Origin: Betaproteobacteria bacterium HGW-Betaproteobacteria-4 | GTDB lineage: Bacteria; Pseudomonadota; Gammaproteobacteria; Burkholderiales; Rhodocyclaceae | DNA length: 64,000 nt | Direction: 5' to 3' | NCBI GenBank assembly: GCA_002840785.1 | Contig: PHCH01000008.1 | Coordinates: 1 to 64,000, forward strand | Shown here: positions 18,550 to 27,422 of the stretch, piece by piece | How positions within the stretch are numbered: position 1 is the stretch's first letter | How the letters are laid out: every line of letters starts with the position of its first letter | Notes under the pieces: model-generated | What the model saw: the letters and a program-made list of their open reading frames with translations, nothing else | What the model was told of the DNA's origin: nothing | Database searches by the model: none | Made by a program: the position numbers and the translations under genes

Positions 18550-19436
18550 TGAGTCCGCGTATCAATGTATTGGGGGCCATGGTTGCCACCGTTATAGTGG
18601 TGTTGACGATGTCGATTTTTACGGTCGACCAGCGTCAGTTTGCTGTCGTGTTTCAGTTGGGCGAAATGAAGCGCGCCATTACTGAGCCTGGCCTCTACTT
18701 CAAGTTCCCCATGGTTCAGAATGTGCGTTATTTCGAAAAGCGCATCATCACGCTCGATAACTCCGAACCGGAACGATTCATCACTTCTGAAAAGAAGAAT
18801 GTCCTGGTTGATTCCTACATCAAGTGGCGCATTGTCGATCCGCAGCTTTATTACATCTCGGTGGGGGGCGATGAGTCGCGCGCCAAGACGCGTCTGAATC
18901 AGACGGTCAACGCCGGGTTGCGCGAGGAATTCGGCAAGCGGACCGTACATGATGTGGTCTCCGGTGAGCGCGACCAGATCATGGAGCAGATGCGCGCCAA
19001 GGCAGATACGGACGCCCGCAAGATTGGCGTTGAGATTGTCGATGTCCGTTTGAAGCGCGTCGAGCTGCCGACTGAAGTAAGCGAAGCCGTTTATCGCCGG
19101 ATGGAAGCCGAGCGCAAGCGCGTGGCCAACGAGTTGCGTTCCGAAGGTTCTGCCGAGGCAGAAAAAATTCGCGCCGATGCGGATCGTCAGCGCGAAGTCA
19201 TCATCGCCGAAGCCTATCGTGACGCCCAGAAGATCAAGGGCGAGGGCGATGCCAAGGCGACCAGCACTTATGCCCAGGCTTTCGGTCAGAACCCCGAGTT
19301 CTACTCCTTCTACCGTAGCCTTGAAGCGTATCGTGGCAGCTTCAAGAGCAAGGGTGATGTACTGGTTGTCGAGCCGAATTCGGAGTTCTTCAAATACATG
19401 AAGAGCGGCGGACGTGGCAACGGCAAGGGTAAATGA
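18549..19436 (+). CDS. hflC: FtsH protease modulator HflC
   Basis: Partner of HflK in the inner-membrane SPFH complex that surrounds FtsH. Starts MSPRINVLGAMVATVIVVLT with one N-terminal membrane segment. Next comes an SPFH/Band 7 domain (VDQRQFAVVFQLGEMKRA, then LDNSEPERFITSEKKN) and a long coiled-coil with MEAERKRVANELRSEGSAEA and ADRQREVIIAEAYRDAQKIK. The C-terminal FYRSLEAYRGSF motif is typical. 295 residues, complete. The ATG is chosen because it overlaps the hflK stop by one base. Confidence 0.96.
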   Translation: MSPRINVLGAMVATVIVVLTMSIFTVDQRQFAVVFQLGEMKRAITEPGLYFKFPMVQNVRYFEKRIITLDNSEPERFITSEKKNVLVDSYIKWRIVDPQLYYISVGGDESRAKTRLNQTVNAGLREEFGKRTVHDVVSGERDQIMEQMRAKADTDARKIGVEIVDVRLKRVELPTEVSEAVYRRMEAERKRVANELRSEGSAEAEKIRADADRQREVIIAEAYRDAQKIKGEGDAKATSTYAQAFGQNPEFYSFYRSLEAYRGSFKSKGDVLVVEPNSEFFKYMKSGGRGNGKGK

Positions 19437-19618
19437 CGTCGACCATCGTTCTTGCCTTCGCGCTGATGTTGGTGCTCGAAGGGATCATGCCGTTCATCGC
19501 CCCGGCGGCCTGGCGTGAAACCTTCCGTCGCCTAATTCAATTTTCGGATGGGCAAATCCGCTTCGTCGGACTGACGTCGATGCTGATTGGCCTTATCCTT
19601 CTGATCGTTTTCTCATGA
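19433..19618 (+). CDS. DUF2065 small membrane protein
   Basis: 61-residue protein of the DUF2065 (YjeT-like) family with two hydrophobic segments: [20 protein letters not shown] and [18 protein letters not shown]. The sequence between them, [20 protein letters not shown], carries the family's conserved Arg/Gln positions. It overlaps hflC by 4 bp and hisZ by 4 bp, so it belongs to the hflKC-hisZ operon. The molecular function of the family is unknown; conserved linkage to hflC suggests a membrane role near HflKC. Confidence 0.9.
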   Translation: MTSTIVLAFALMLVLEGIMPFIAPAAWRETFRRLIQFSDGQIRFVGLTSMLIGLILLIVFS

Positions 19619-20769
19619 ACTGGCTGTTACCTGAATACCTGGCCGATGCGCTGCCTGCCGAGGCAGCACGCATCGAGCGTTTGCGCCGTACTATCCTCGA
19701 CCACTTTCGCGGCCGAGGCTACGAACTGGTTACGCCGCCGATGCTGGAGTACCTGGAGTCGCTGCTTACCGGCGCTGGCCAGGATCTCATATTGCGGACG
19801 TTTAAACTGGTGGATCAGCTTTCTGGTCGGACCATGGGGGTTCGTGCCGACATCACGCCGCAGGCTGCACGTATCGATGCCCACTTGCTCAACCATCAGG
19901 GAGTGACTCGCCTGTGCTATTGCGGCAGTGTTTTGCACACCCTGCCAGCAACAATTTCTGCTGGTCGAGAGCCGATTCAGATTGGTGCCGAACTGTACGG
20001 ATATGGCGGAATCGAGGCTGATCTCGACGTTATCCGCTTGATGGCGGGCGCTTTTGAACAAATAAAGCTGCCGGTCAGCCGAATCGATCTTGGTCACGTT
20101 GGCATATTCCAGGCGCTGGCTGAGGCGGCCGGCTTGCCAAAGGAGGCAGAGGATACGGTTCTCAGTCTCCTGCAGGCCAAGGACGTGCCGGGATTGGCGG
20201 AGGCATGCGCCGATTTTCCGTCACCCTATCGCGAGGCCATGCAAAGCTTGCCGCTGCTTTACGGTGGCGCCGATGTCCTGGATCGCGCCGCGGCCGAGTT
20301 GCCCGCCCTGCCGGCGATTTCGCTGGCGCTCGATGGCCTGCGCCATGTGCTGGCCGGCGCTCCTGACCTGCCTTTTTCAATTGATCTTTCCGATCTGCGC
20401 GGCTACCACTATCACAACGGCGTTGTCTTTGCGGCCTATTGTCCGGACTACCCGGCAGCAATTGCCCTGGGTGGGCGTTACGACGGTGCTGGCAAGGCCT
20501 TCGGCCGCGCCCGACCGGCCACCGGTTTTTCAATGGATTTGCGCGAAGTGGCGCGCCTGGCACCTGCCGGCAAGTCGTGCGGGGCGATTCTCGCGCCGCA
20601 TGCCGGGCACGATGGCCGTCTCTCCGCACATATCAAGGCGCTCCGCGATCAAGGCGAAATTGTCGTCCAGTTGCTGCCAGGCGAAACGGCCTGTGAAGGC
20701 CCGGTTTGTGACCGGAAGCTGGCGTTGGTCGGCGAACACTGGATTATTGAAGCAATACAAGAGGACTAA
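19615..20769 (+). CDS. hisZ: ATP phosphoribosyltransferase regulatory subunit HisZ
   Basis: Regulatory subunit of the short-form HisG complex for the first step of histidine synthesis; a paralogue of HisS without aminoacylation. The 384 residues begin [20 protein letters not shown]. They have a class II synthetase fold with [33 protein letters not shown] and [20 protein letters not shown]. The anticodon-binding domain of HisS is absent, as expected. Position between hflC and purA is the standard betaproteobacterial location. It overlaps the DUF2065 gene by 4 bp. Confidence 0.95.
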   Translation: MNWLLPEYLADALPAEAARIERLRRTILDHFRGRGYELVTPPMLEYLESLLTGAGQDLILRTFKLVDQLSGRTMGVRADITPQAARIDAHLLNHQGVTRLCYCGSVLHTLPATISAGREPIQIGAELYGYGGIEADLDVIRLMAGAFEQIKLPVSRIDLGHVGIFQALAEAAGLPKEAEDTVLSLLQAKDVPGLAEACADFPSPYREAMQSLPLLYGGADVLDRAAAELPALPAISLALDGLRHVLAGAPDLPFSIDLSDLRGYHYHNGVVFAAYCPDYPAAIALGGRYDGAGKAFGRARPATGFSMDLREVARLAPAGKSCGAILAPHAGHDGRLSAHIKALRDQGEIVVQLLPGETACEGPVCDRKLALVGEHWIIEAIQED

Positions 20770-20772
20770 GAA

Positions 20773-21952
20773 ATGGCCAAGAATGTCATCGTGGTAGGCA
20801 CCCAGTGGGGCGACGGGCATCGTGCGTGATGGGGTCGAGTGCTACATCGGCAACGGCGTCGTGCTGGATATTCATCACCTGCTGTCGGAAATCGCCGAAC
20901 TGGAAAAAGGCGGCATTGATGTTCGTTCGCGCCTGAAGATCAGTCCGGGATGTCCGCTGATCCTGCCCTACCACTCGGCCATCGACCAGGCTCGTGAAGG
21001 TGCCAAATCTGAAGACAAGAAGATCGGTACGACGGGAAAAGGCATTGGCCCAACCTATGAGGACAAGGTTTCACGTCGTGGCCTGCGCGTCTATGACCTG
21101 TTCCATCCGGAACGCTTCGCCGAGAAGCTGAAGGAGGTACTGGAGTACCACAATTTCGTGCTGACCCAGTATTTCAAGGCTCCTGCCGTCGATTTTCAGA
21201 AAGTCTACGATCAGGCGATGGCTGATGCCGAACAGATTAGGCCGATGGTGACGGATGTTTCGGCTGCGCTCTACGCCGCCAACAAGGCTGGCTTCAACCT
21301 GCTCTTCGAGGGCGCTCAGGGCACGCTGCTCGACATTGACCATGGCACCTATCCGTTCGTCACGTCGTCGAACTGTGTCGCCGGTCAGGCTGCAGCCGGT
21401 TCGGGCATTGGTCCGGGCATGCTGCATTACGTGCTGGGGATTACCAAGGCTTATTGCACGCGCGTCGGTGGTGGTCCCTTCCCGAGCGAACTGGATATTG
21501 AAACCGAAGGTGTGCCGGGCTACCAGATGTCACAGGTTGGTCGTGAATTCGGTACCGTTACGGGCCGCAAGCGTCGTTGCGGCTGGTTCGATGCTGCAGC
21601 GCTGCGTCGCTCGGGTCGCATCAATGGCCTGACCGGGCTGTGCATCACCAAACTGGATGTGCTCGATGGCCTCAAGGAGCTGAGCATCTGCACTGGCTAC
21701 AGGCTTGATGGAAAAGTTATCGACTTGCTGCCCATTGGCGCCGACGAGGTGGCTCGTTGCGAACCAATCTACGAAACGATGCCGGGCTGGAGCGGTACGA
21801 CCTTCGGCGTCAAGCGCTGGGAAGATCTGCCGGCCGAAGCGCGTGCCTATCTCGATCGCCTGGAGGTGTTGTGCGAGGTGCCGATCGCCATCGTGTCGAC
21901 CGGCCCGGAGCGTGACGAAACCATTCTCAAGCAGCACCCGTTCAATAACTGA
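20773..21952 (+). pseudogene. purA: adenylosuccinate synthetase gene with ~130 bp deleted near the 5' end
   Basis: PurA makes adenylosuccinate from IMP, Asp and GTP. The ATG at 20773 encodes [14 protein letters not shown]. Instead of the expected EGKGKIVD P-loop, the sequence jumps to the codons for [20 protein letters not shown], which align to about residue 59 of the E. coli enzyme. About 44 codons are absent, including the GTP-binding loop Lys and the catalytic His, and the two parts are out of frame by one base. From GTG 20822 the rest is intact ([51 protein letters not shown]). As written the gene cannot make active enzyme. Both sides are otherwise unmutated, so an assembly error or a very recent deletion is likely. 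Confidence 0.92.
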
Positions 21953-21963
21953 GCGAAAGCCGG

Positions 21964-22005
21964 ATTGCTACGGTCAACGGGCCTTTGGGGCCCGTTTTCA
22001 TTTTT
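21964..22005 (+). terminator. purA terminator joined to interspersed repeat copy R1
   Basis: The 15-nt core ATTGCTACGGTCAAC (21964-21978) is copy R1 of the interspersed repeat. Its last bases run into a perfect hairpin, AACGGGCC / GGCCCGTT (21976-21996), followed by TTCATTTTT. The hairpin terminates purA and may serve the convergent small gene at 22004 as well. Confidence 0.88.
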
Positions 22006-22357
22006 ACTGCGCCGGAACAGCTTGCCAGCCTTCCGGGCAGGCGTTGGTGTACGGATAGTATTGGCCAGACGAACCGCAGTAGTACCAAGTGCCGTAGTCG
22101 GCTCTTGGCATCGGGCGAGGTGGGGCGCTATAGACGGGAGCCGGTGCGTAGCTGTTCTGGGAGGCGACGGCAGCGCCAATGGCCAGGCCGGTGATGGCCA
22201 ACACGGCGGCCGGGCCAACCCAGCCGTGGGTGGCGCGATAACCATGGCCATGTCCATGGCCGTGTCCACCGCGATGGTGGCTCCAGTCAGCCCGGGCGGA
22301 GGTGGTCGCGGTCATGGCCAGTATGGCGGCGATAAACAAGGGGGTGATCTTTTTCAT
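22004..22357 (-). CDS. small secreted Gly/His-rich protein with C-terminal YYPY/CPxGW motif
   Basis: 117 residues with a clear Sec signal peptide (MKKITPLFIAAILAMTATTS, cleaved near ARA-DW). A run of Gly-His pairs follows (HRGGHGHGHGHGYR), then a hydrophobic stretch (WVGPAAVLAITGLAIGAAVA). The C-terminal segment is WYYCGSSGQYYPYTNACPEG followed by WQAVP. This last motif, with its two Cys, recurs at the end of many small beta- and gammaproteobacterial envelope proteins of unknown role. The His-rich repeat could bind metal ions; that is inference. It is convergent with purA and alone in its transcription unit. Confidence 0.85.
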   Translation of the reverse strand: MKKITPLFIAAILAMTATTSARADWSHHRGGHGHGHGHGYRATHGWVGPAAVLAITGLAIGAAVASQNSYAPAPVYSAPPRPMPRADYGTWYYCGSSGQYYPYTNACPEGWQAVPAQ

Positions 22358-22543
22358 GGTTCGGCTCGTAGTTGTCGTTTTGGTAAGCCGAATAACGCGC
22401 CAGGAGAGGGAGCGATGACCGCCGCTATGTACTCAAGTGTTAGGAATTGTTACCGCGGTACGGCGAGGCATGTGCTATGAGACAATGCGTTTGCGATTGG
22501 CAGTCGGCCGTGTTGGCAGATTGTCGAAGCCCGGCGGCAGAAA
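22358..22543. other. intergenic spacer without a recognised gene
   Basis: This 186-bp stretch separates the start of the small secreted-protein gene from the tRNA-Leu terminator. It should contain the promoter of the former. No convincing -35/-10 pair, operator or small gene was seen. Confidence 0.6.
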
Positions 22544-22573
22544 TGAAAAAAGGCCTTGTTTTAACAAGGCCTT
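22544..22573 (-). terminator. terminator of the tRNA-Leu gene
   Basis: On the reverse strand an 11-bp perfect stem (AAGGCCTTGTT with AACAAGGCCTT, 2-nt loop) is followed by seven T residues. It lies 13 bp beyond the CCA end of the tRNA fragment. Confidence 0.9.
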
Positions 22574-22586
22574 CTATCAAAATCGC

Positions 22587-22619
22587 TGGTGCCCAGGAAG
22601 GGACTCGAACCCCCACGGA
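22587..22619 (-). tRNA. tRNA-Leu 3' fragment (T arm, acceptor 3' strand and encoded CCA only)
   Basis: The reverse strand reads GGGGGTTCGAGTCCCTT followed by CCTGGGCACCA: a T arm, acceptor 3' strand and encoded CCA as found in bacterial tRNA-Leu with a 5' GCCCAGG acceptor strand. Everything upstream on that strand (variable arm, anticodon arm, D arm, acceptor 5' strand, about 52 nt) is missing. The sequence passes directly into rnr codons on the other strand. The anticodon is therefore unknown. The intact terminator beyond the 3' end shows that this was a genuine gene. Confidence 0.85.
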
Positions 22620-25055
22620 TCAAAAATTCGTCGTGCCGATCCCTTCTTTGAGCGTGAATTGGTTCGCTACGAGTTCCCGTTGCCTTCGCGTGAATATGTC
22701 TCGCAGGTCCTGGCTGACGAAGGTCGGCCTGTCGAGTTCAATGAACTGACCGAGTTGCTGGATATCACCAACACCGAACGCGAGATGTTCCAGCGTCGCC
22801 TGGGGGCCATGGAGCGTGAAGGTCAGCTCATGCGCAACCGCAAGGGGGCCTACATTCTGCCCGAACGGGCCAGCCTGACTCCGGGACGCATCCAGGGACA
22901 TCCGGATGGTTATGGCTTTTTGATTCCCGATGACGGCAGTGCCGACATCTTCCTCGATCAGCATCAGATGGGGAAAGTGCTGCATGGCGACCGGGCGCTG
23001 GTCCGCGTCACCGGCATAGACCGTAAGGGGCGTCCGGAGGGCGGCATTGTCGAAGTGACCGAGCGGGTCAATACGCGAATTGTCGGACGGGTTTTCGTCG
23101 AGCATGGTGTCGTTGTCGTGGCGCCGGAAAACAAGCGTATTTCGCAGGATATCCTGGTGCCGCCGCAGCCAAAGGCAAAGACCAAGCCGCAGTCCGGGCA
23201 GGTAGTGATGGTCGAGATCATCGAGCAACCGAGCAAGTTCTCGCAGCCGATTGGCAAGATTATCGAGGTGCTGGGTAACTATGCCGACCCGGGCATGGAG
23301 ATCGAAATTGCATTGCGCAAGCACGATCTGCCTTTCGAGTTTTCGAAGGCCGCGCTGGAAGAGAACAAGTCTTTGCCGGACAAGGTGACCAAGGCCGACC
23401 TCAAAGGCCGCGTCGATTTGCGCGACGTAGCGCTGGTTACCATCGACGGCGAGACGGCGCGCGACTTCGACGATGCGGTCTATTGCGAGAAGAAGGGCCG
23501 TGGCTGGCGGCTGATCGTGGCGATTGCCGACGTGTCGCATTACGTCAAGCCGGGCATGGCGCTTGACCGGGAAGCCGTGGAGCGTGGCAATTCGGTCTAT
23601 TTCCCGCGCCGGGTGATTCCGATGTTGCCCGAGAAGCTGTCGAACGGCATCTGTTCGCTGAATCCCGATGTCGAGCGCATGGCCATGGTGTGTGACATGG
23701 AGATCAGCTCGACCGGCAAGATCGGCAAATACAAATTCTATCCGGCGGTCTTCAAATCGCACGCGCGACTGACCTACAACCTCGTCTGGTCTTGGTTATC
23801 CGGTGAAAAAGTGCCGGAAACCGATGTTCACCGTAGCGTTCTGCCGCATGTACAGGATCTCTACAAGCTGTTTGCAGTCTTGCACAAGGCCCGCGGCCAG
23901 CGTGGGGCGATTGATTTCGAGACGACTGAAACCCAAATGCTGTTTAACGAGCAGGGCAAGATCGAAAATATCGTGCCGGTCGTGCGCAACGATGCGCACC
24001 GGATCATCGAGGAATGCATGCTGGCGGCCAACGTTTGTGCGTCTGCCTTCCTGGCCGAACACAAGCAGACCTGCCTGTACCGTATCCACGCTGCGCCGTC
24101 AGAGGAGAAGCTGGCCAACCTGCGTACCTTCCTCGGCGAATTCGGCCTGGCGCTGGGCGGTGGCGACGATCCGCGTGCCAAGGATTACGCCATCCTGCTC
24201 GAAAAGGTCAAGCAGCGCCCCGATTTCCAGTTGCTGCAGACGGTGATGCTGCGCTCGCTGCGCCAGGCCATGTACAGCCCGGACAATGTCGGCCACTTCG
24301 GTCTGGCCTACGAGCATTACACCCACTTCACCTCGCCGATCCGGCGCTACCCGGATCTGCTCGTGCATCGTGCCATCAAGGCCGTTCTGGCTGGCGAAAC
24401 CTACACGCCGGACCGCTCCTGGGACGACATCGGTTTGCAATGTTCGAGCACCGAGCGGCGGGCAGATGAGGCGACGCGCGATGTTGAGAACTGGCTGAAA
24501 ACCTTCTTCATGAAGGAGCGCATCGGCGAGGAGTTCGACGGGACGATTTCCGGGGTCACCGCCTTCGGTATCTTCGTGGCCCTCGATACGGTTTACATCG
24601 AAGGCCTGGTGCACGTTTCCGAGTTGGGGGCCGACTACTTCCAGTTCGACAACATCAAGCACCAGATGCTGGGCGAGCGGACCGGCGAGCGCTTCCGTCT
24701 GGGCGACCGGGTACGGGTCAAGCTGGTGCGGGCCGACCTCGAGTCGAACCGCATCGATTTTGTCCTGGCGGGTAGCGAGAAATCCTACGCCGGGAGAAGA
24801 ACGCTGCCGAAGTCGACCGTCAAGCCGGTGAGTCAGCGGCCCGCGGCCAAGCCGGTTGCGGTCAGGGCGCCGGTGCTGGCCAAGGTGCCGGCGAAGTCGG
24901 ATAAAACTGCCGCCAAGCCGGCTGTCAAAAAGTCAGTCGCCAAAAAAGCCGCGAAACCGGTAGCCAAAAAGCCTGTAGCCAAAAAATCGGCTGCGCCACG
25001 CAGCAAGACGGCGGCTGCCAAGCCGGTAAAAAAAGCCGCACCGAAAAAGCGCTGA
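22620..25055 (+). CDS. rnr: exoribonuclease R, 5' end lost at the tRNA-Leu junction
   Basis: 3'-5' exoribonuclease that degrades structured RNA. The recognisable protein begins SKIRRADPFFERELVRYEFP. Betaproteobacterial RNase R has only a few residues before this point, so perhaps 3-10 codons with the start and ribosome site are missing. The domains are in order: winged-helix (ELTELLDITNTEREMFQRRL), cold-shock domains (GYGFLIPDDGSADIFL), RNB nuclease with catalytic Asp cluster in DGETARDFDDAVY, and an S1 domain (SGVTAFGIFVALDTVYIEGL). A long Lys/Ala/Pro tail follows (repeats such as AKKPVAKK) that may bind RNA. The open frame continues upstream through the tRNA fragment only by chance. Confidence 0.93.
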   Translation, partial: SKIRRADPFFERELVRYEFPLPSREYVSQVLADEGRPVEFNELTELLDITNTEREMFQRRLGAMEREGQLMRNRKGAYILPERASLTPGRIQGHPDGYGFLIPDDGSADIFLDQHQMGKVLHGDRALVRVTGIDRKGRPEGGIVEVTERVNTRIVGRVFVEHGVVVVAPENKRISQDILVPPQPKAKTKPQSGQVVMVEIIEQPSKFSQPIGKIIEVLGNYADPGMEIEIALRKHDLPFEFSKAALEENKSLPDKVTKADLKGRVDLRDVALVTIDGETARDFDDAVYCEKKGRGWRLIVAIADVSHYVKPGMALDREAVERGNSVYFPRRVIPMLPEKLSNGICSLNPDVERMAMVCDMEISSTGKIGKYKFYPAVFKSHARLTYNLVWSWLSGEKVPETDVHRSVLPHVQDLYKLFAVLHKARGQRGAIDFETTETQMLFNEQGKIENIVPVVRNDAHRIIEECMLAANVCASAFLAEHKQTCLYRIHAAPSEEKLANLRTFLGEFGLALGGGDDPRAKDYAILLEKVKQRPDFQLLQTVMLRSLRQAMYSPDNVGHFGLAYEHYTHFTSPIRRYPDLLVHRAIKAVLAGETYTPDRSWDDIGLQCSSTERRADEATRDVENWLKTFFMKERIGEEFDGTISGVTAFGIFVALDTVYIEGLVHVSELGADYFQFDNIKHQMLGERTGERFRLGDRVRVKLVRADLESNRIDFVLAGSEKSYAGRRTLPKSTVKPVSQRPAAKPVAVRAPVLAKVPAKSDKTAAKPAVKKSVAKKAAKPVAKKPVAKKSAAPRSKTAAAKPVKKAAPKKR

Positions 25056-25070
25056 CCGGCGCTGTCGCGC

Positions 25071-25934
25071 TCAATGGTGGGTTGGGTCGAGCAGATCCGC
25101 CGCCTTGAGCGCGATGGCGGCAACGTGTTCCTCGTCGAGTCCCGGCAATTGTTCGGCCAGCCATTCCAGCGAGGCGCCCGGGATGAGCTCCTTGGCGGCG
25201 GCGATGTCGGCCGGAAGGGCGGGATCGTCGGGGCCGCTGCTGATGTGGCGGGCGGTGTCGACACAAAGACGGGAGAGGTTGGCGCGGGTATTGTCGATGC
25301 CCCGAATCAGCTGCGTGAGCAGTGACGGCAGGTGCCAGATCAGGGCGCATTTGAGTGTCATGTCCTTGAAGCGGAAGCCGCAGGTGTCAACCTGAGCCTG
25401 CAGCGAGCGCGGCGAACGTCCGGAACGCAGCGCCGCGAGCGCAGCCAGCGGCAATTCCCTGGCGAAGGACCAGAGCAGCAGTTCGCCGATTTCTGAAAGC
25501 AGGGCGGCCATCGCCACTTCGTCCGGCGAAATGTCGGCGCGCGCCGCTCCCCAGCGCAGGGCCAGACGGCTGGCCAGGTGGGCGCGGGCTTCGCATTCGG
25601 CGAGGCCGTGGTTCGATTCGTCCGTTTCCGGACAGTCGAGCATCAGTTTATGCACGGCGTCGGTGCCCAGTTGCATCACGGTACCAAGCGGATTGGTGGT
25701 TTCGTGTCCGAGACGCTGGGCGCGGTGGTTTTCCGCTTCGCGCAGCAGGCGCAGGCACAGAAAGGGGTCGGCGGCGGCGATGTCGGCCAGGTCGCAAGCC
25801 GCCAGCCGCTCGCCTTTCTCGGCTTCGAGTTCGAGCAGGCGCGCTTTGGAGCGCGGCATGCAGGGCAATTCCTGGCTGCTCAGGTAGGCTGCCCACTGAT
25901 CAACGCCCCAATGTTTCTGGTGTTCTGTCAGCAA
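25071..25934 (-). CDS. HDOD-domain signalling protein
   Basis: 287 residues with an HDOD domain, a catalytically silent relative of HD phosphohydrolases used in bacterial signalling. Visible parts: SQELPCMPRSKARLLELEAE near the start, AAADPFLCLRLLREAENHR (the region binding the groove), EVAMAALLSEIGELLLWSFA in the centre, and GASLEWLAEQLPGLDEEHVA near the end. The frame opens with TTG (GGGAACGTC-TTG). It is convergent with rnr and divergent from the hemerythrin-like gene. A clear paralogue lies at 50918-51799 with the same layout (EIAMAALLHDLVEILLWCFA, NDPALPDDY versus DDPALPADI). Target unknown. Confidence 0.82.
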   Translation of the reverse strand: MLTEHQKHWGVDQWAAYLSSQELPCMPRSKARLLELEAEKGERLAACDLADIAAADPFLCLRLLREAENHRAQRLGHETTNPLGTVMQLGTDAVHKLMLDCPETDESNHGLAECEARAHLASRLALRWGAARADISPDEVAMAALLSEIGELLLWSFARELPLAALAALRSGRSPRSLQAQVDTCGFRFKDMTLKCALIWHLPSLLTQLIRGIDNTRANLSRLCVDTARHISSGPDDPALPADIAAAKELIPGASLEWLAEQLPGLDEEHVAAIALKAADLLDPTHH

Positions 25935-26056
25935 GACGTTCCCTTCGTCGGTTCAATGGTTTGCGGCTGATTTTATTCCCAAAATTATAAATTACCGTAT
26001 CAATAACCCGGAGTCAGGCGGTAAAATGCCATTTTTCTAATACTTTCGGAATAGGG

Positions 26057-26620
26057 ATGACGAAGCAGCGGGTGGTTTCCAACCCTCACTTGGCAGGCCC
26101 CCCTGTCGATGTCGTGTCCGAAAGCACGGCCTATTGGCTGTCGAACGGCGATTTGCCGCCGGAGCTGATTACCGGCCACAAGCTGATCGATTCCGAGCAC
26201 CGTTTCCTGATTTCCGCCATCGCCAACCTGCGCCGGATTTGCATCGATCACATCAATTTGAAGGACTGCACGGGATGCAGTCATGATCGCCAGGCGCATT
26301 GCGAGATGGAGGTGGTGGCCATGCTCGGTGACGTTTTTGCCTTCATTCTCGACCATTTCAAGACCGAAGAAATGGTCATGCGCGATTCGCTGTTGCTGAT
26401 GGTCGACCGTGATGTTTGCGAGGCGCACATGGAAGACCATGCGGCGATTTCGTCTACCGTACAGAAGATTGTCTCGTCTCTCGATTCCGAACACGTCGTT
26501 TCGCGCATCCGCGAACTGGATGCACTGCTTGCCCGCTGGGAGACCAATCACATCGCGTTGCACGATTTGATCTTGTCGCGCTGGGTTGCCCGCGAGGATT
26601 CGCTGCTCAAGGATTGGTAA
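26057..26620 (+). CDS. hemerythrin-like protein with a Cys-rich insertion
   Basis: 187-residue cytosolic protein with the ligand pattern of bacteriohemerythrins: LIDSEHRFLISAIANL, DHFKTEEMVMRD, CEAHMEDHAAISS and WETNHIALHDLILSRW. These supply the His and Glu/Asp residues that bind a di-iron O2 site in the family. Between the first and second helices it carries DCTGCSHDRQAHCEME, a CxxC...H...C cluster absent from standard bacteriohemerythrins and able in principle to bind a metal or act as a thiol switch. A role in O2 or redox sensing is inference. It is monocistronic, divergent from the HDOD gene, with rlmB 70 bp downstream. Confidence 0.82.
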   Translation: MTKQRVVSNPHLAGPPVDVVSESTAYWLSNGDLPPELITGHKLIDSEHRFLISAIANLRRICIDHINLKDCTGCSHDRQAHCEMEVVAMLGDVFAFILDHFKTEEMVMRDSLLLMVDRDVCEAHMEDHAAISSTVQKIVSSLDSEHVVSRIRELDALLARWETNHIALHDLILSRWVAREDSLLKDW

Positions 26621-26690
26621 AAGCCTGCTCAATCTCCGGCCGTGGGCGCCGGCGCGGTAAAATTCACCATTCCGTTTTTCGAAAGCAGCC

Positions 26691-27422
26691 ATGTCCTCCC
26701 GCCTGATCTACGGTTTTCACGCCGTTACCGCCAAACTTCGCCATGACCCGGAGTCGGTCAAGGAGATCGTCATCGATGCCACCCGCCATGATGCGCGGGC
26801 CCGTGACCTTTTGGCGCACGCTGAACTGCAGGGGGTCAAGGTGATCGGCGCCGACGGCAAGCGGCTGGACGGCATGGCACCGGGTGCCAAACACCAGGGC
26901 GTGCTGGCCCGCATCGAGGGCGACCGCAAGCTGGCGCATCTCGACGATGTGCTTGATACGCTCGAAGAGCCGGCCTTCCTGCTCGTCCTCGACGGCATTA
27001 CCGACCCGCGCAACCTCGGCGCCTGTTTGCGCGTTGCCGATGCGGCCGGGGTGCATGCCGTCATCGCGCCGAAGGACAGGGCCGTCGGCCTGACCGACGT
27101 GGCGGCGAAGACGGCCTGCGGTGCTGCCGAGTCGGTGCCCTATGTGATGGTGACCAATCTGGCGCGGACGCTGCGCGAGTTGCAGGAGCGCGAGATCTGG
27201 GTGGTCGGTACGGCCGGCGAGGCCGAGAGCGATCTATACAGCGCCGAATGGCCGAAGGCGACGGCCTGGGTGCTCGGTGCCGAAGGCGAGGGGATGCGCC
27301 GCCTGACGCGCGAGAATTGCGATCAGCTGGTCAAGATTCCGATGCATGGCAGCGTTGAAAGCCTCAACGTCTCCGTGGCGGCCGGCGTCTGCCTGTTCGA
27401 GGCGCGGCGGCGCCTGGGCTAA
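26691..27422 (+). CDS. rlmB: 23S rRNA (guanosine-2'-O)-methyltransferase RlmB
   Basis: SpoU-family methyltransferase that modifies Gm2251 in the peptidyl-transferase centre. The N-terminal substrate-binding domain starts SSRLIYGFHAVTAKLRHDPE. The C-terminal trefoil-knot domain has motif 1 GITDPRNLGACLRVADAAGV, motif 2 WVLGAEGEGMRRLTRENCDQ and motif 3 IPMHGSVESLNVSVAAGVCL. 243 residues, complete. The usual rnr-rlmB neighbourhood is kept, although two unrelated genes are inserted between them here. Its last codon overlaps the 3' end of the convergent diguanylate cyclase gene by 4 bp. Confidence 0.96.
   Translation: MSSRLIYGFHAVTAKLRHDPESVKEIVIDATRHDARARDLLAHAELQGVKVIGADGKRLDGMAPGAKHQGVLARIEGDRKLAHLDDVLDTLEEPAFLLVLDGITDPRNLGACLRVADAAGVHAVIAPKDRAVGLTDVAAKTACGAAESVPYVMVTNLARTLRELQEREIWVVGTAGEAESDLYSAEWPKATAWVLGAEGEGMRRLTRENCDQLVKIPMHGSVESLNVSVAAGVCLFEARRRLG

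Noticed and set aside
24820-25050. Tandem Lys/Ala/Pro codon repeats at the 3' end of rnr as a possible separate repeat element
   Set aside because: Low-complexity basic tails are normal for RNase R and histone H1-like C-termini in betaproteobacteria.
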